Assembly (NCBI RefSeq): GCF_000344685.1
Contig: NW_006920430.1
Location: 227,429 to 288,240 of the forward strand
Origin: Gloeophyllum trabeum ATCC 11539
Lineage: Eukaryota; Basidiomycota; Agaricomycetes; Gloeophyllales; Gloeophyllaceae
Direction of reading: 5' to 3'
Length of the DNA stretch: 60,812 nucleotides
Below are positions 43,722-54,336 of the stretch, piece after piece (within the stretch, counting starts at the first letter, position 1; each line of letters opens with the position of its first letter). A program made the translations under genes and the position numbers. The notes beneath the pieces are model-generated. The model was not told the origin of the DNA. It was given only the letters and a program-made list of their open reading frames with translations, and made no database searches.

Positions 43722-44515
43722 TTATACGTTCTCTCGCCCGTCGGCTCTGAAGCCGCCAATGAAGTCGAAGTTGTCCTGCGCAACCGGTTATCTATGAAGT
43801 AAAAATAGGAGTGGACGAGCTTACCTTCTGTCTACCGTTTCGACCATGAGTGGGAGCAGGGGCAGCTGGCGGAGGGCCAGCAGGCTGGTTTGAAGGGCAA
43901 TCAGTAATGGATTTATGGGGAAGAGAAAAACATATCACTCACGGGCTGGTACTGATTCTGATGTCCATCCGCACCGTTCTGCGGCGGTATACCCGCAGGC
44001 TGAGATGCACGGCATTAGGAAAAATGTATCCTTCAACAGCGACTCCGACGTACCGGGTCATGCTTGGTGTATTGAGGAGGTGGGGGATTCTGCGGGGGAA
44101 CAGCTGCATTGTCACGTCCCATCATTGGACCATTCGTTCCATGCGGGGGCTGATATCCAGCTCCATAACCAGGACCGCTGGGGTACGTACTCATCGGCGG
44201 AGCCGGTCCCGCTGGAGGGACATAAGCAGTGTTGTTCCTGAGACGCCTTCTCCTCCGGAGCATGAGAAGGCAGAGGAGAAGGCATATTAACACGAACGCG
44301 ATGATACCTAAATTGGGGATCAGTGAGAAGCGGAAATTCATGCGTTCATAGATAGACGCACCGACGACGATACCAGCGATTGCACCCCCGAGTAGACCAC
44401 GTCGTCTACATACATAACGGTAGCCGTTGTAGTAACAGGTCGTTCTGCACGAGGCGAACGGCAGCGTCGACAGTACTAGCGCTGCGCTGAACAGGTGCGT
44501 GGATTTGACGGTCAT
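43722..44515 (-). CDS. Small single-pass membrane protein with Pro-rich cytosolic tail
   Basis: Five exons: 44362-44515, 44054-44307, 43943-43999, 43825-43884 and 43722-43775 (579 nt, 192 residues, phases consistent). The signal peptide is MTVKSTHLFSAALVLSTLPF, then a short Cys/Tyr/Arg ectodomain CRTTCYYNGYRYVCRRR, then a TM segment GAIAGIVVGIIAFVLICLLL, a stop-transfer RRRRR and a Pro/Gly/Tyr-rich tail (PPAGPAPPMSTYP, PPQNPPPPQY) ending DNFDFIGGFRADGRENV. This architecture recalls fungal Rcr1-like and Shisa-like adaptors that carry PPxY/PY ubiquitin-ligase motifs; PPQY here is a near match. Proteins ending in FxGGFR are frequent in agaricomycetes (recollection). Function is unknown; a trafficking role is inference. 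Confidence 0.8.
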
Positions 44516-44806
44516 GGTGGTGGTGGGGGAAGATTAAGGAATGAAATGGCGATACTTAAGTAAAAGTACAAGCTGGGCATAGTGGGGCCGGGTACATACC
44601 GAGGTAAAGTGACGACATCCGGCGGGGGCAACTTGAAGGAAGGGGAATTCTGAGTCTGAAAGGAGTGGCGGAAGAGGCCACGTGGCGAATGCATGGCCAC
44701 AGTTGCCTAACAAAGTAGAAACGTGCCTCAGTTCGTCAAAGTGCAATTCCGCGGGCTACAAGAAATATATTCGCTACATAAAGGTATGGGTTAGGTCGCT
44801 TCTGAA

Positions 44807-45507
44807 TCAGCGGTTACATTCATGACATGCGGGGGTGTCCATGCAAAATGTAAACATGATGAGCGGTGGAAGTGCCGCTAGTGCCGCGCTTGGCATGATC
44901 AATGCTGCAACCAGGTTATCCAGCGTCAACCAGATATACAGCCCGATGTGAACAAATGCACAAATCCACCCTCCCATAAAACAGAGCACGCAGTGGCGGA
45001 GGAGCATATCCCAGCCCCGGGCGATACCAAACCCTCGCAAAAGGTAGCTTTCCCCGTCTCCTTCTCTTAGACGCCGATTAAGCCCTGATATGTATTCCTG
45101 CTGATTCGTGAAGACCTTCCGTGGATAGCCATGACCACACGAAGAATATATCTTTCGTGCAGCCACGGGTAACGACGCTGCCGCTATAAGCAACAAAATA
45201 GAGGACAGTGTCGCGCCCATGTTGAGGAAGATGCTTGTGTATCCGAAGTAATATACGGCCTTCTCGACTTTTTGGGATCTTATCTGACCATTCGTCGATG
45301 TTATATAGCCCAGCAAAGTGGCCTCGACACTGGAAAACAGCGCTGTCTAGTCCAAAGTACTTCACTCGAGACATATTGCGGGGAGGTGAGGAGGCAACTC
45401 ACGACTACAGCTATCGCCTGCATTCGGGATGTCCAGGACTCTTTGGCATCCTTGACCGCCTCAGGAAGCTTATCTACGATTTCTATGTGAGTGAATTCTG
45501 TGAGCAT
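44807..45507 (-). CDS. Small multi-pass membrane protein, unknown
   Basis: Exons 45403-45507 and 44807-45346 give 214 residues. The 56-nt intron joins MQAIAVV to TALFSSVEATLLGYI. A soluble N-terminus (THIEIVDKLPEAVKDAKESW) precedes about four TM helices: AIAVVTALFSSVEATLLGYI, TSIFLNMGATLSSILLLIAA, CVLCFMGGWICAFVHIGLYI and AALIMPSAALAALPPLIMFT. It ends with a Cys/His-bearing tail. The pattern matches small four-TM proteins that are common in basidiomycete genomes, but I know no function. The start is the first ATG of the exon. Confidence 0.75.
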
Positions 45508-45755
45508 TCATCCTGAACATACACTCAAGAGGCGTCAGCTCCTTCTCCGGCTCGTCTATTGGGAAAGTGTAGAACGGGGAAGACATTGGTCCACATTGCA
45601 CAGCAAGTGTAGACGCCTGTTAAATACGCCAGCCGCATTGTATCACTCTCACGGTGTTAATAAGTCACTGAGCAATCTCTAGTAAGCGCCCGATTGCACA
45701 GAAAATACTTGTACAGCAACTCTCGACGCTAACGCTGACGAAGTCACATCCGGTA

Positions 45756-48307
45756 TCATGTCTCTAATGCGTTCTGTGTTTTATTGGGAGACCCTCGAAT
45801 GGCTGTCGCCTGGTCCGTCAGGAGCCGGAAGCGAAGGTGCCGGTTCCGCTCGTCATCGCGGAACAACTCTTTGTAGTCCTCCACCATCCGCGCAAGGAGC
45901 GTCAGACAATCTTGTTCCCAAGTTGAGAAACGACGCCGTCCATTATCTTCAGTTCGCCGCCATTGTGCCTCGCGGAGACCCTGATTGCGGAGAAATCTCT
46001 CCGTTCTCGCCTTGATGAATTCCAGTAACCTCCTTTCTCGACCGCGCTGGCCGTTTCGGAAGTCCTCTTCCCTGTCATTTTCGCTCATCTGGAACTCTGA
46101 CGCCCTGCGTCTGTGGGCTTCAGAGAAGGTATCAGCTTGCGATGCCTCTTGCGCTCGCAATTGGCTCTTCCTGGACTCCTGCTTTTGACTGAACACATGT
46201 TGGCGGCTCGCTTCTCTGATCGCGAACTCTTGCTGGCGCTTCCGTATCCCGTTCTCGAACGTCTCCTTCTTCTTGTTCTGAGATTGCTGAAAGACGCTCG
46301 TTCGGCGTCTTTCCTGGTTCGATCTCTTCTGGATGTAGCAGAGGCCATTGAGCGGCTAGTTACGTCGCAAGCACTCAAACTCACCTTTCTGTCACTGTAG
46401 TCGCCTGGCGTAGGTAAGGGACAGGTAATGTACGTTGGTGCGGTTATATTGCGTATGCCCTGTAAAGCGCTGCATTAGCATATGACAGCATTTAGAGCAG
46501 CTGTGTACTGCACGTACCACGCCCGAGGCTGGTTGGGGTTGTATTACAATTGGTTGACTTGACGGGGCGCTTATCAGGCACGGGGGTGCCGGAAAGCTAC
46601 ATTCTGAGCTTTCATCTCTCGGGTCCGCTCCCATTTCCCCCAGTCCTATACCTGCTTCGAGGTCTTCACAGCCGACTGACGCTCTGCGGATATACCCCAC
46701 CAATGGAGCATCTTCATCCCTTGACAGTTCTCGTGTGATATGCCGATTGAAGACATCCATGCGATGCTGCAACTCCTCGAATGCACTGGCCTCCTTGTCC
46801 CGCATTTCCCGTAACCACCCTTTTTGGCATCTGATGACATCCTCCACGGTAGCTTGAGTCATTCTCATCGAGTCTTCCTGCGCGTTGATCAAAGTGACAT
46901 ATCGCGCGTCAATCTGAGTCGTCAGCGTCTCAAATGTGTACGTCCACCTGGAGATGGCGTCGTCGAAGCGCTCGTCCCAGACGCTATCCGTCGCGCTCCG
47001 CATTTCCTGCCGCTGCCGGAATAAATTGTCGTATGTCTCCATTTCTTGCGTAAATTTCCGCCCTGCTTCGGACATGCTCGTATTGAATAGATCGTCCCTC
47101 TTGTGTTCCGCTCCATCGCGCTCCGCTTCTGCCGCTGCCCATCGCTGTTCCCTCCGTTGCTCGTTCTGGTTGAAATGATATTCGCGCTGTGCTTGATTGG
47201 TCTTGAATATCTCCTCGCACAACAGCGACTGACCAGCCTGTCCGCAGTCAAGGCGTATCTTCTCTTCCGAAGGGCCGTTTTCTTTACCCAGAGGGTAGCC
47301 GCAGACGACCTGCCCCTGGGGTGGAAGTGGTGGTATTATGGGGATCGGAACCGGATCATTCAAGCTGCCCCAGCTTGCACGTTTACTTTCTGTACTTCCA
47401 CAGTTCCACCCGGGCCCGCTCGACGTTTCCGGGACGAGGACCGTAATAGGCGCAGGAGATGCAACGCCCTGGTTACTCCAGCTTCTATGGTGGCGTTTGA
47501 AGTCCTCCAGATTCCGAGGAGTTCCATCGGGAATTCTGGGTACAGGTGTATGATCGACTTCAGATGAGTTGTATGGGTGAAGGAGTGTATCCTCGGGGTA
47601 CATGTTGCTCGCTTGCGTTGGTCCAGAATCCTGGGCGGCACGGTCATCGACCTATGCGCTCGCGTGAGGGAGCGCTGCCACAGGTCCGAGCTGGTGTTAC
47701 TGACCGGCTTCTCCCCCGGCTCTGCACGTTCCGCACTTTCCGCACTTTCCGCCGCATCTATTCTCTCCTTCTGCAGTGCTTCGAACTCGAGATGGAAGGC
47801 TTCCACCCAAGGTTTGAGGAGAGTGTCGAATTGCTCTTCGAAACGATCCTTCAGTGAAGCGCAAACTGCTTCCCGGTATCGGCGTGCCTGCTCCAAGAGA
47901 GGTTTGCGGCACTCAATGAAGCTGGACGACTGCTCCTCCTGCATCTTCCGTTCGTACAGGATCATTTCTCCGGCAGATCTCATCTCTTCATCGAATGCGA
48001 TTTTTCTTGCAGATAGTTTGCTCTCGAACAGGTGTTCTTGGGCTTCTTGGGCTTCTTCAAAGACCCTCGCACGAGCCTCCTTCGCGCTTGCTCGTGAGGC
48101 ATCGATGCTCGCACAGAGCTCTCTGAAATCCTCCGCACGCAATCTCTCACCTGCATCGCTCTTGATCTCCAGCTGTAACGCTTCGTAATCTTGCCGCCAG
48201 AGTATATACTGGAAGGCCTCTTCACGCTCACGCTCGGAGTTGAGGGACTTTTCTTCCAGACCGTAATTGTCTGAGCCTGGGCTACGGCGGAATAGCCTGA
48301 GTGACAT
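45756..48307 (-). CDS. Large Arg/Glu-rich coiled-coil protein, unknown family (copy 3, intact)
   Basis: Exons 47705-48307, 46518-47630, 46385-46459 and 45756-46328 (603, 1113, 75 and 573 nt) join in phase 0 to 787 residues. Architecture as in copy 2: N-terminal helices (EKSLNSEREREEAFQYILWR, FEEAQEAQEHLFESKLSARK), a Pro-rich linker, a central helical part (FTQEMETYDNLFRQRQEMRS, MRMTQATVEDVIRCQKGWLR), a short exon with GIRNITAPTYITCPLPTPGD, and a C-terminal helical part (KRQQEFAIREASRQHVFSQK, RRASEFQMSENDREEDF, GRRRFSTWEQDCLTLLARM). Identical third-exon length and shared motifs in all four exons make homology with copy 2 certain, although overall identity is modest, so the duplication is old. 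There is no TM, enzyme or DNA-binding motif. It could be a cytoskeletal, septal or nuclear scaffold; nothing in the sequence decides this. Confidence 0.82.
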
Positions 48308-49069
48308 GAACCTTCTGCTTCATTTTCAGTACTGCTTCGAAGTGCAGGCAACATGTACGACACACCTCGCCATCCGATCTTAATGTGACTGCTGAGCCGT
48401 CGCGGTGGGCGATAGAGGCCAACACCACTGCTGCTCGCTTCTTTCGATCACTATCTACTTGATCAATTGATGCTGCGCATCTAACCTGTTGCTAGACCAC
48501 AACAAGGTTTCGTTCTAGGCATCAATTGCATTGTGCTGTTCAATGTTCTCATCATCAGCGCGCAGACTGCCGTAAATCCTCCGACGCACATGCCAGATTG
48601 CTCTACCACCCGAAATACTAGCCTTGACTGAAGCGCTCTACTCAAGTGGCTATGCCTCCGGGCGCATGGATCGACCAAGCATAGGCACTCCTGTTTTTGA
48701 AGATTATGATAATTGGAATTGTGGCAAAAGCGCGTGAAGACTGTAAGTCACGTGAACTGTAGTGCAGATCACCTGACCGCGTCGCGTGTTGGAAGACTGA
48801 TCAGAGCCAGGCGCGTCGTGGTGATGATGATGTCACAGTGACAGCCTTGGTGGCGCAGAATGGCCTCGCAAATGACGACTCACGGTGGGGATCGGCTCTG
48901 GTTGGGGTACATAAAGGCCATCCCTCTCGATTATTACCTCCAGTTTACCAGCCATCCTCCATTGTTTCGTCAAATCCATCCTTGAACACCTAAAATATTC
49001 ACAGTGAGTTCTTACTAAAATGTTGCGCGAAAATAAGTCGATGTATACTGACGTACTGCATAATCGCAG
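48308..49069. other. Intergenic and 5' region of the next gene
   Basis: No supported gene. Just before the small gene at 49070, the sequence runs from a gtgagttctt donor at about 49003 to cgcag directly before its ATG, and so looks like a 5'-UTR intron. A ggtacataaagg TATA-like word is at about 48905. Confidence 0.4.
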
Positions 49070-49432
49070 ATGTCGCAATCTGAATACACGAACCCGACCG
49101 TTGAGTACGAGGAGGCCCAGAGGATCCAGCGACCGGCTCAGTCGAGTTCGGCAGAGGAGGCCGAGGCAGGGCAGAAGGTAGGCATCATTAGCTGACTGCT
49201 ATAGAGGAGTGGTTACTGACATTTGGTACCGCAGCTCGTTCCCCGTCCCGAAGATGTGACGTCATTCGAAACCGAAGTTCAACCCGATCCCTCGATTGGC
49301 ACTGGCCGGTCGAGTGGGGGCAAGGGTCAAGGGGCCCACGGCAACCAGGGGAGACCTGGACGAATGATCGACGAGAGGGGCGAGCGGAAGTTGGAATCGA
49401 AGATCTCGGGCGGCATGGCTGACCAGCGATGA
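49070..49432 (+). CDS. Small hydrophilic, probably disordered protein
   Basis: Exons 49070-49177 and 49235-49432 give 101 residues. It begins MSQSEYTNPTVEYEEAQ, is rich in Glu/Gln/Ser, and then has GTGRSSGGKGQGAHGNQGR, a Gly/Gln/Arg low-complexity part, and ends ESKISGGMADQR. No Cys, no Trp, no TM. Small polar proteins of this kind are often stress-induced in fungi, but no family is recognised and the role is unknown. The 5'-UTR intron ending at the ATG and the clean phase support a real gene. Confidence 0.62.
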
Positions 49433-49892
49433 AGAAATAAAGTAGATCATGGGGAACATTGTACGATGATTGAAATGGCAGAATGAGTTAACGTGCGCGC
49501 AATGGCATCGGGTCGCCTGTGGAGGAAGACATAACCCCGAAATCATTTAATCGACGACAAACATCACTAGAGATAGATTAGCTGCTCGTCCCGCCTTGTG
49601 TTTCGTCGGCTGCGTCCCTCCTTTCTCCACTCCTCCATCTATTTATTTCTGTTCTTATCGTCCGTTCTGCCGTCTATGTTTCCTCATGCTTGCTTTCGTG
49701 TTTGCTGCACAATTTATTGCTTTCTCTGCCTCCTTCCGTATGAGCTCATATGACCACACCTAGATCTTTCCCCTCTCCCGTCTCTTGCTCTGTGATACCT
49801 ATAGAATAGCAGTCGCCTGCTCGCCTCTTGGTCGTGTCCGTGCATAGTCGCCATATTCCCTTTTCGCGAATCCCCAATACCTCTCTTCTTTA
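49433..49892. other. Pyrimidine-rich 3' flank, no gene seen
   Basis: 49580-49720 is strongly C/T-rich. No coding recognised. Confidence 0.35.
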
Positions 49893-50256
49893 CAGTGCTT
49901 TGCATAAAAGTCCGGAAACTGCGTTTCGCGCGTTTCTGTTTGTCCCAGCCAAACAATACCTTATAGGGTAACACCTGACCGAGGGCGCGACGGTCCTCGA
50001 GTCAGCCTATATCACTCCTGGGACACAAATGCCCGTCTCAAGGCTGAATAACGTTCAGATCTGTATCTCTTCAGGATATCGAGCACGCAGAGGTCAAAAT
50101 CCCCCAAGAACGACCCTCATACATGGATGTCGAAGCGTCCCGCCAACCAGTCAACAGCCCGCGCTACGGTGATCGACTACCCCATATAGGTTTGTTTGGC
50201 TGGCACAAACAACATTTCGCGAATCGCGGTTTCCGGACTTTTATGCAAAGCACTGT
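49893..50256. mobile_element. Tc1/mariner-type MITE with TA target duplication
   Basis: The left end cagtgctttgcataaaagtc and the right end (reverse complement) are identical over at least 28 bp (cagtgctttgcataaaagtc then cggaaac). The element is flanked by TA on both sides (ttTA|cagtg ... cactg|TAcc). Inside, gtttgtcccagccaaaca on the left pairs with tgtttggctggcacaaac on the right. About 363 bp long, with no coding capacity. Almost the whole element reappears after the gap at 50682-51004. Confidence 0.85.
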
Positions 50257-50429
50257 ACCTCGATTGTAATTTTCTATATCATGCCACGTTGCGACGCTGA
50301 TGTCCTTCCTAGACTTTTTTTACTTGTATTGAACATCATTCCCGTGACTATGTACATATCTCGCATACATATCCTCGTCCATCACAGTAATGGCAAACTT
50401 CAACGCAAGCCAATCCGTCGTATATCAAG

Positions 50430-50681
50430 NNNNNNNNNNNNNNNNNNNNNNNNNNNNNNNNNNNNNNNNNNNNNNNNNNNNNNNNNNNNNNNNNNNNNNN
50501 NNNNNNNNNNNNNNNNNNNNNNNNNNNNNNNNNNNNNNNNNNNNNNNNNNNNNNNNNNNNNNNNNNNNNNNNNNNNNNNNNNNNNNNNNNNNNNNNNNNN
50601 NNNNNNNNNNNNNNNNNNNNNNNNNNNNNNNNNNNNNNNNNNNNNNNNNNNNNNNNNNNNNNNNNNNNNNNNNNNNNNNNN
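50430..50681. other. Assembly gap (N run) inside a duplicated segment
   Basis: About 252 N. The sequence after the gap (50682-51177) repeats 49934-50430 with a single-base difference (cttgtattg versus cttgattg), so the gap separates two overlapping contig ends. Confidence 0.93.
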
Positions 50682-51177
50682 TTCTGTTTGTCCCAGCCAA
50701 ACAATACCTTATAGGGTAACACCTGACCGAGGGCGCGACGGTCCTCGAGTCAGCCTATATCACTCCTGGGACACAAATGCCCGTCTCAAGGCTGAATAAC
50801 GTTCAGATCTGTATCTCTTCAGGATATCGAGCACGCAGAGGTCAAAATCCCCCAAGAACGACCCTCATACATGGATGTCGAAGCGTCCCGCCAACCAGTC
50901 AACAGCCCGCGCTACGGTGATCGACTACCCCATATAGGTTTGTTTGGCTGGCACAAACAACATTTCGCGAATCGCGGTTTCCGGACTTTTATGCAAAGCA
51001 CTGTACCTCGATTGTAATTTTCTATATCATGCCACGTTGCGACGCTGATGTCCTTCCTAGACTTTTTTTACTTGATTGAACATCATTCCCGTGACTATGT
51101 ACATATCTCGCATACATATCCTCGTCCATCACAGTAATGGCAAACTTCAACGCAAGCCAATCCGTCGTATATCAAGA
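50682..51177. repeat. Near-identical repeat of 49934-50430
   Basis: Contains the MITE (lacking its first 40 bases) and 173 bp of downstream flank. About 99.8% identity over 496 bp including unique flank points to an assembly artefact rather than a biological tandem repeat. Confidence 0.9.
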
Positions 51178-51292
51178 TCTGGGAAGGATCTTGGGCCTAC
51201 CGCAAGCCTCTATTGAGCCTCCGTCACGTTTTGAACAAACACTTACAGGGATCTGATAAACTTTGGGGAGAACGATGCGAAACGATTACAAC

Positions 51293-51603
51293 GCATAATA
51301 TGTACCACTGGGTACATCACCCATATTGAGCATGCACAAAACTCTGAAAATAACTGGTCAAAGATCAAACTTTTTTCATGATTGTCCATTGCACAGTCAG
51401 TGAAACAAATTAGAATAATACTACTTTTGAGTGCACAAAAATCTGATTGTGACACAGGATATGATCTTTATTCAGCACTGTTCATTGAACTTTCATTTGT
51501 TTTGCAAGGCAACACTATGAACAAAATTGGACCTTTGTCCGGTTCCTTTCATACTTTGTCAGTGGCTCAATATGGGTATTGTACCCAGTGTACAACATAA
51601 TGA
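51293..51603. mobile_element. Short AT-rich MITE
   Basis: Terminal inverted repeats of about 37 bp: cataatatgtaccactgggt with acatcacccatattgagc on the left, and gctcaatatgggtattgta with cccagtgtacaacataatg on the right. The interior of about 235 bp is AT-rich and non-coding. Target-site duplication unclear. Confidence 0.75.
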
Positions 51604-51638
51604 TGTGATGGCAAAAGACAAAAGATCCAGCTGTAAAC

Positions 51639-51875
51639 TTATTGGGCAACCATGATGGAAGACTCGGCGATCTGCAGACCAGCCCAGGGGACACGCGGCC
51701 TCACTGGCACCGCGAACCAAAAGTCTGCGTGATCCTGACGCTTCAAACAACACCACGACCCCTGAGGGAGACTATACCGCTCTTCGCCGTCCTTGACGTC
51801 CTTCCATCCGATTCCCTCCGCTGCTTCCCACGAGACGAGAGGGCCGTTCCAGCAGATACGGCCTCCAGATCTCAC
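51639..51875 (-). pseudogene. Orphan C-terminal exon of an unidentified gene
   Basis: An open frame with good codon character: GRICWNGPLVSWEAAEGIGW, KDVKDGEERYSLPQGSWCCL, DFWFAVPVRPRVPWAGLQIA, ending SSIMVAQ. It has an acceptor-like gtgag/ag at its 5' side but no ATG, and no partner exon was found before the PLAC8 gene begins at 52040. A MITE ends 36 bp downstream. Probably the remnant of a gene cut by rearrangement, or a terminal exon whose first exon I missed. Confidence 0.4.
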
Positions 51876-52039
51876 TTTCTTTACGGAATTGGTATCTAAC
51901 CTCCATCGATATTTCCAGGGGTCCTACTAGCAATCGTGCAATGACAAGAGACAACAAAGCGGATAAATCAAGCGGATAAATTAATAGTTTGTGAAATCAT
52001 CTCTGGCCGCTCGCATGCATCACAGATGATTGATGAGCC

Positions 52040-52680
52040 CTAATGGTGCATGAGACTCTGCTCCTCCAACTCAAGCTCCTGCGACTCTTGCGTGAGCTCG
52101 CAGCAGGTACAGCACCATACCGTGCAGCAATCGCCACACCCGCCACCGCTGATACGGTACCGGGCCCGGATGGCTGCACGCGTACCCGTCTACCACGTTA
52201 ATCAATTTCTAGGCCGCACAGCGGATGCACTTGACGATTGCTCCTCACCTGAAGGACCCATCCAAACCCGAACATTCCAAGGGCACTGTAGCAACAACAA
52301 TCGCCCGTGCAAGAATCACCCCCGTCCGGGTGCGCGACGCCCTTCTTCTCGAGGTATTCTACTCGCGATTTGTTACGCGAGTAGACGATGCATGGGCACC
52401 AGCATGCCAAGCAGGCTGTACATAGCTTACGCGTAAGTCTGCGTGACAGACGCTCACATGGGATGCGTACCGGTGCCGAAGGAGTCGAAGCAGCCACAGA
52501 TGCCATTGCTCCATTCACGTTCGCCGTCTGAGTTGAAAGGGAGGTTCTTGGAGTTGCGATTACCCCCGGCGGGTGCGAAGGACATCTCTTTGGTGTACTG
52601 ATACAGGACGTCAGTTTCATGTTAGTGGGAGAGATGTGATTGATGCGGCGTACCATAGGCTGTTGGTTTTGGTAGGCCAT
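52040..52680 (-). CDS. PLAC8 family cysteine-rich protein
   Basis: Four exons: 52654-52680, 52471-52597, 52249-52415 and 52040-52189 (471 nt, 156 residues, phases consistent). The start MAYQNQQPM leads to YTKEMSFAPAGGNRNSKNLP. The PLAC8 domain spans residues about 35-150: EWSNGICGCFDSFGTACLAC, WCPCIVYSRNKSRVEYL, CCCYSALGMFGFGWVLQ, RAAIRARYRISGGGCGDCC and CCTCCELTQESQELELEEQS. The paired CxxC and CCxxC motifs and the closing ELTQE-ELELEE segment are diagnostic. In fungi and plants PLAC8 members sit at the plasma membrane and affect metal tolerance or size control (family knowledge). Two hydrophobic Cys-rich segments fit membrane association. The last acceptor is gtag at 52190 and not the cag 14 bp downstream, because only the former keeps the family sequence in frame. 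Confidence 0.93.
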
Positions 52681-54336
52681 TTTAACAGCTGGCGTCGGAA
52701 TAGCGAGGGACTACGGAGGGGGTGTCAAGTATTATAGGATGCAAGAACAGCGGTTGTAGTGATCGTATATATTTGCAGAGAGATGTTAAGGCTGTCCGAA
52801 ACAAGATCAAAGTGTTCAGACGTCAGTGATTCGCGGGTATGAAGGCAATGGTTTCCCTGCTATGTATACTCACTGAGATATTGAACGGGACCTCCGGTAG
52901 GCACTGCCTGAGAGGGAGCTTGGTTCAGTGAGGAGGGGTGCGTCCTCTCAGCCATGCGCGACCGCGTTTATACTGAATCTCGCCACATCAGAGTACGTAC
53001 AACGGAGATCTTACGGGGCGGTACGGATGGATACACAGGGGCGCTCATCTTGTACAGAAATCCTTAGCGAACATCCGATGCCCCTAACGGGGTAAGGAAC
53101 GTCCCAATGACAATTCAAAGTTGGCGGCCAGGCGTAAACGCGAACATTTGAGAGTATGTAACAGCCACCGACTCAGACTGTGGACTGTGGCGGTCCGAGT
53201 CGTAAATTGCCCGATGGGCTCCGCGGCTTTTCAGCCACCTCGGTGTACCTGTCTTATGGGCATGTTTAGTTGCCCTGCCATGATGATCGCTCAGCTGTAC
53301 GTGTTCGCAAACTTAGGGGAGCTCATATTCCGCACTGTAACCCCAGAACTATAGTTCTTGCGTGTCTCATAATTGTCTGGTGGCGTAGCTGGTCGGGCTT
53401 GGCGGTGTGATGAACAGACCATCAGCGCCGAGTGCCAGCTCGTACGAAGCTACAGCATCAAGTTGTGAGTCCGTACATGAATACGTACATCCGACCTTCA
53501 AATCTAAGGCCCAGATGACTGACGCGATCATGATCCCCAGTATCTTTGAAGTCTCATGTCACCTAGTAGTATGGACGCATCGCGTTCGCCCTCAAGAACT
53601 CGGAGAGGTTCTAGCATTCCTATGTTGTGTGTCTCTATCTCGGCCGCGGATTCGGGTCTGTCTTCCACAAATTTAACCACTGGCGCATCAATCAGGCACA
53701 CTCCATGTCATGTCCATAATTTTCACGGACGTCCAAGTATCGTCCTTTCAGGTAAGTCATGATTCCAGCTCTCAACTTCCCTCGTGATGAAGACTCCGCT
53801 AATCGAGTCTCCCGAGGTCCAAACATACGGGCTGCGTCCAGCTAAATGACAGGTTGTTCACATGCTCATCAAGGTCACAGGCGTACTGGGCACTCGGCGT
53901 CCAGGGGGATTCAGATTCCCGAGGTGTCTGAATTGCATGGCGTTCCAAGTTTCCGAACTTCCGCGACAGTAACCCGTATCTCATAGACTGCATACCCTGG
54001 TGATTGAAAGGAATAGCGGATCATAGTATCGCGGTGAAAGACACCAAGCCCAAGCACGGGCTGCCCGGCGTCCCAAGGCGTTCACCTGCCACTGCCGTAA
54101 CCTTGACAGAATATAATGTCGTTGATTCACATGGTGTGGTGAGTCTGTCGTATACTTGTTAAGTCCAGCTAGAATACATTTGGCGCAGATACATCAGTCG
54201 AGGGGAGTACCGACAAGCCCAGTGGTCCTATATTTTGACCTCATCTGCCGCTGCCAGCGGCAGCAGCTCGTTAATTAGGGTCTCAGCGTGTCTGCTGCGG
54301 GGCATTATACTACAGGCAAACGGCAATGGGTGACTG
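52681..54336. other. Long intergenic region, no gene seen
   Basis: Holds the PLAC8 promoter side (52681-53000), then about 1.3 kb without a recognisable exon, TIR or RNA gene. Open frames at 53121-53354 and 53407-53676 have no motifs or splice pattern. Confidence 0.4.
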
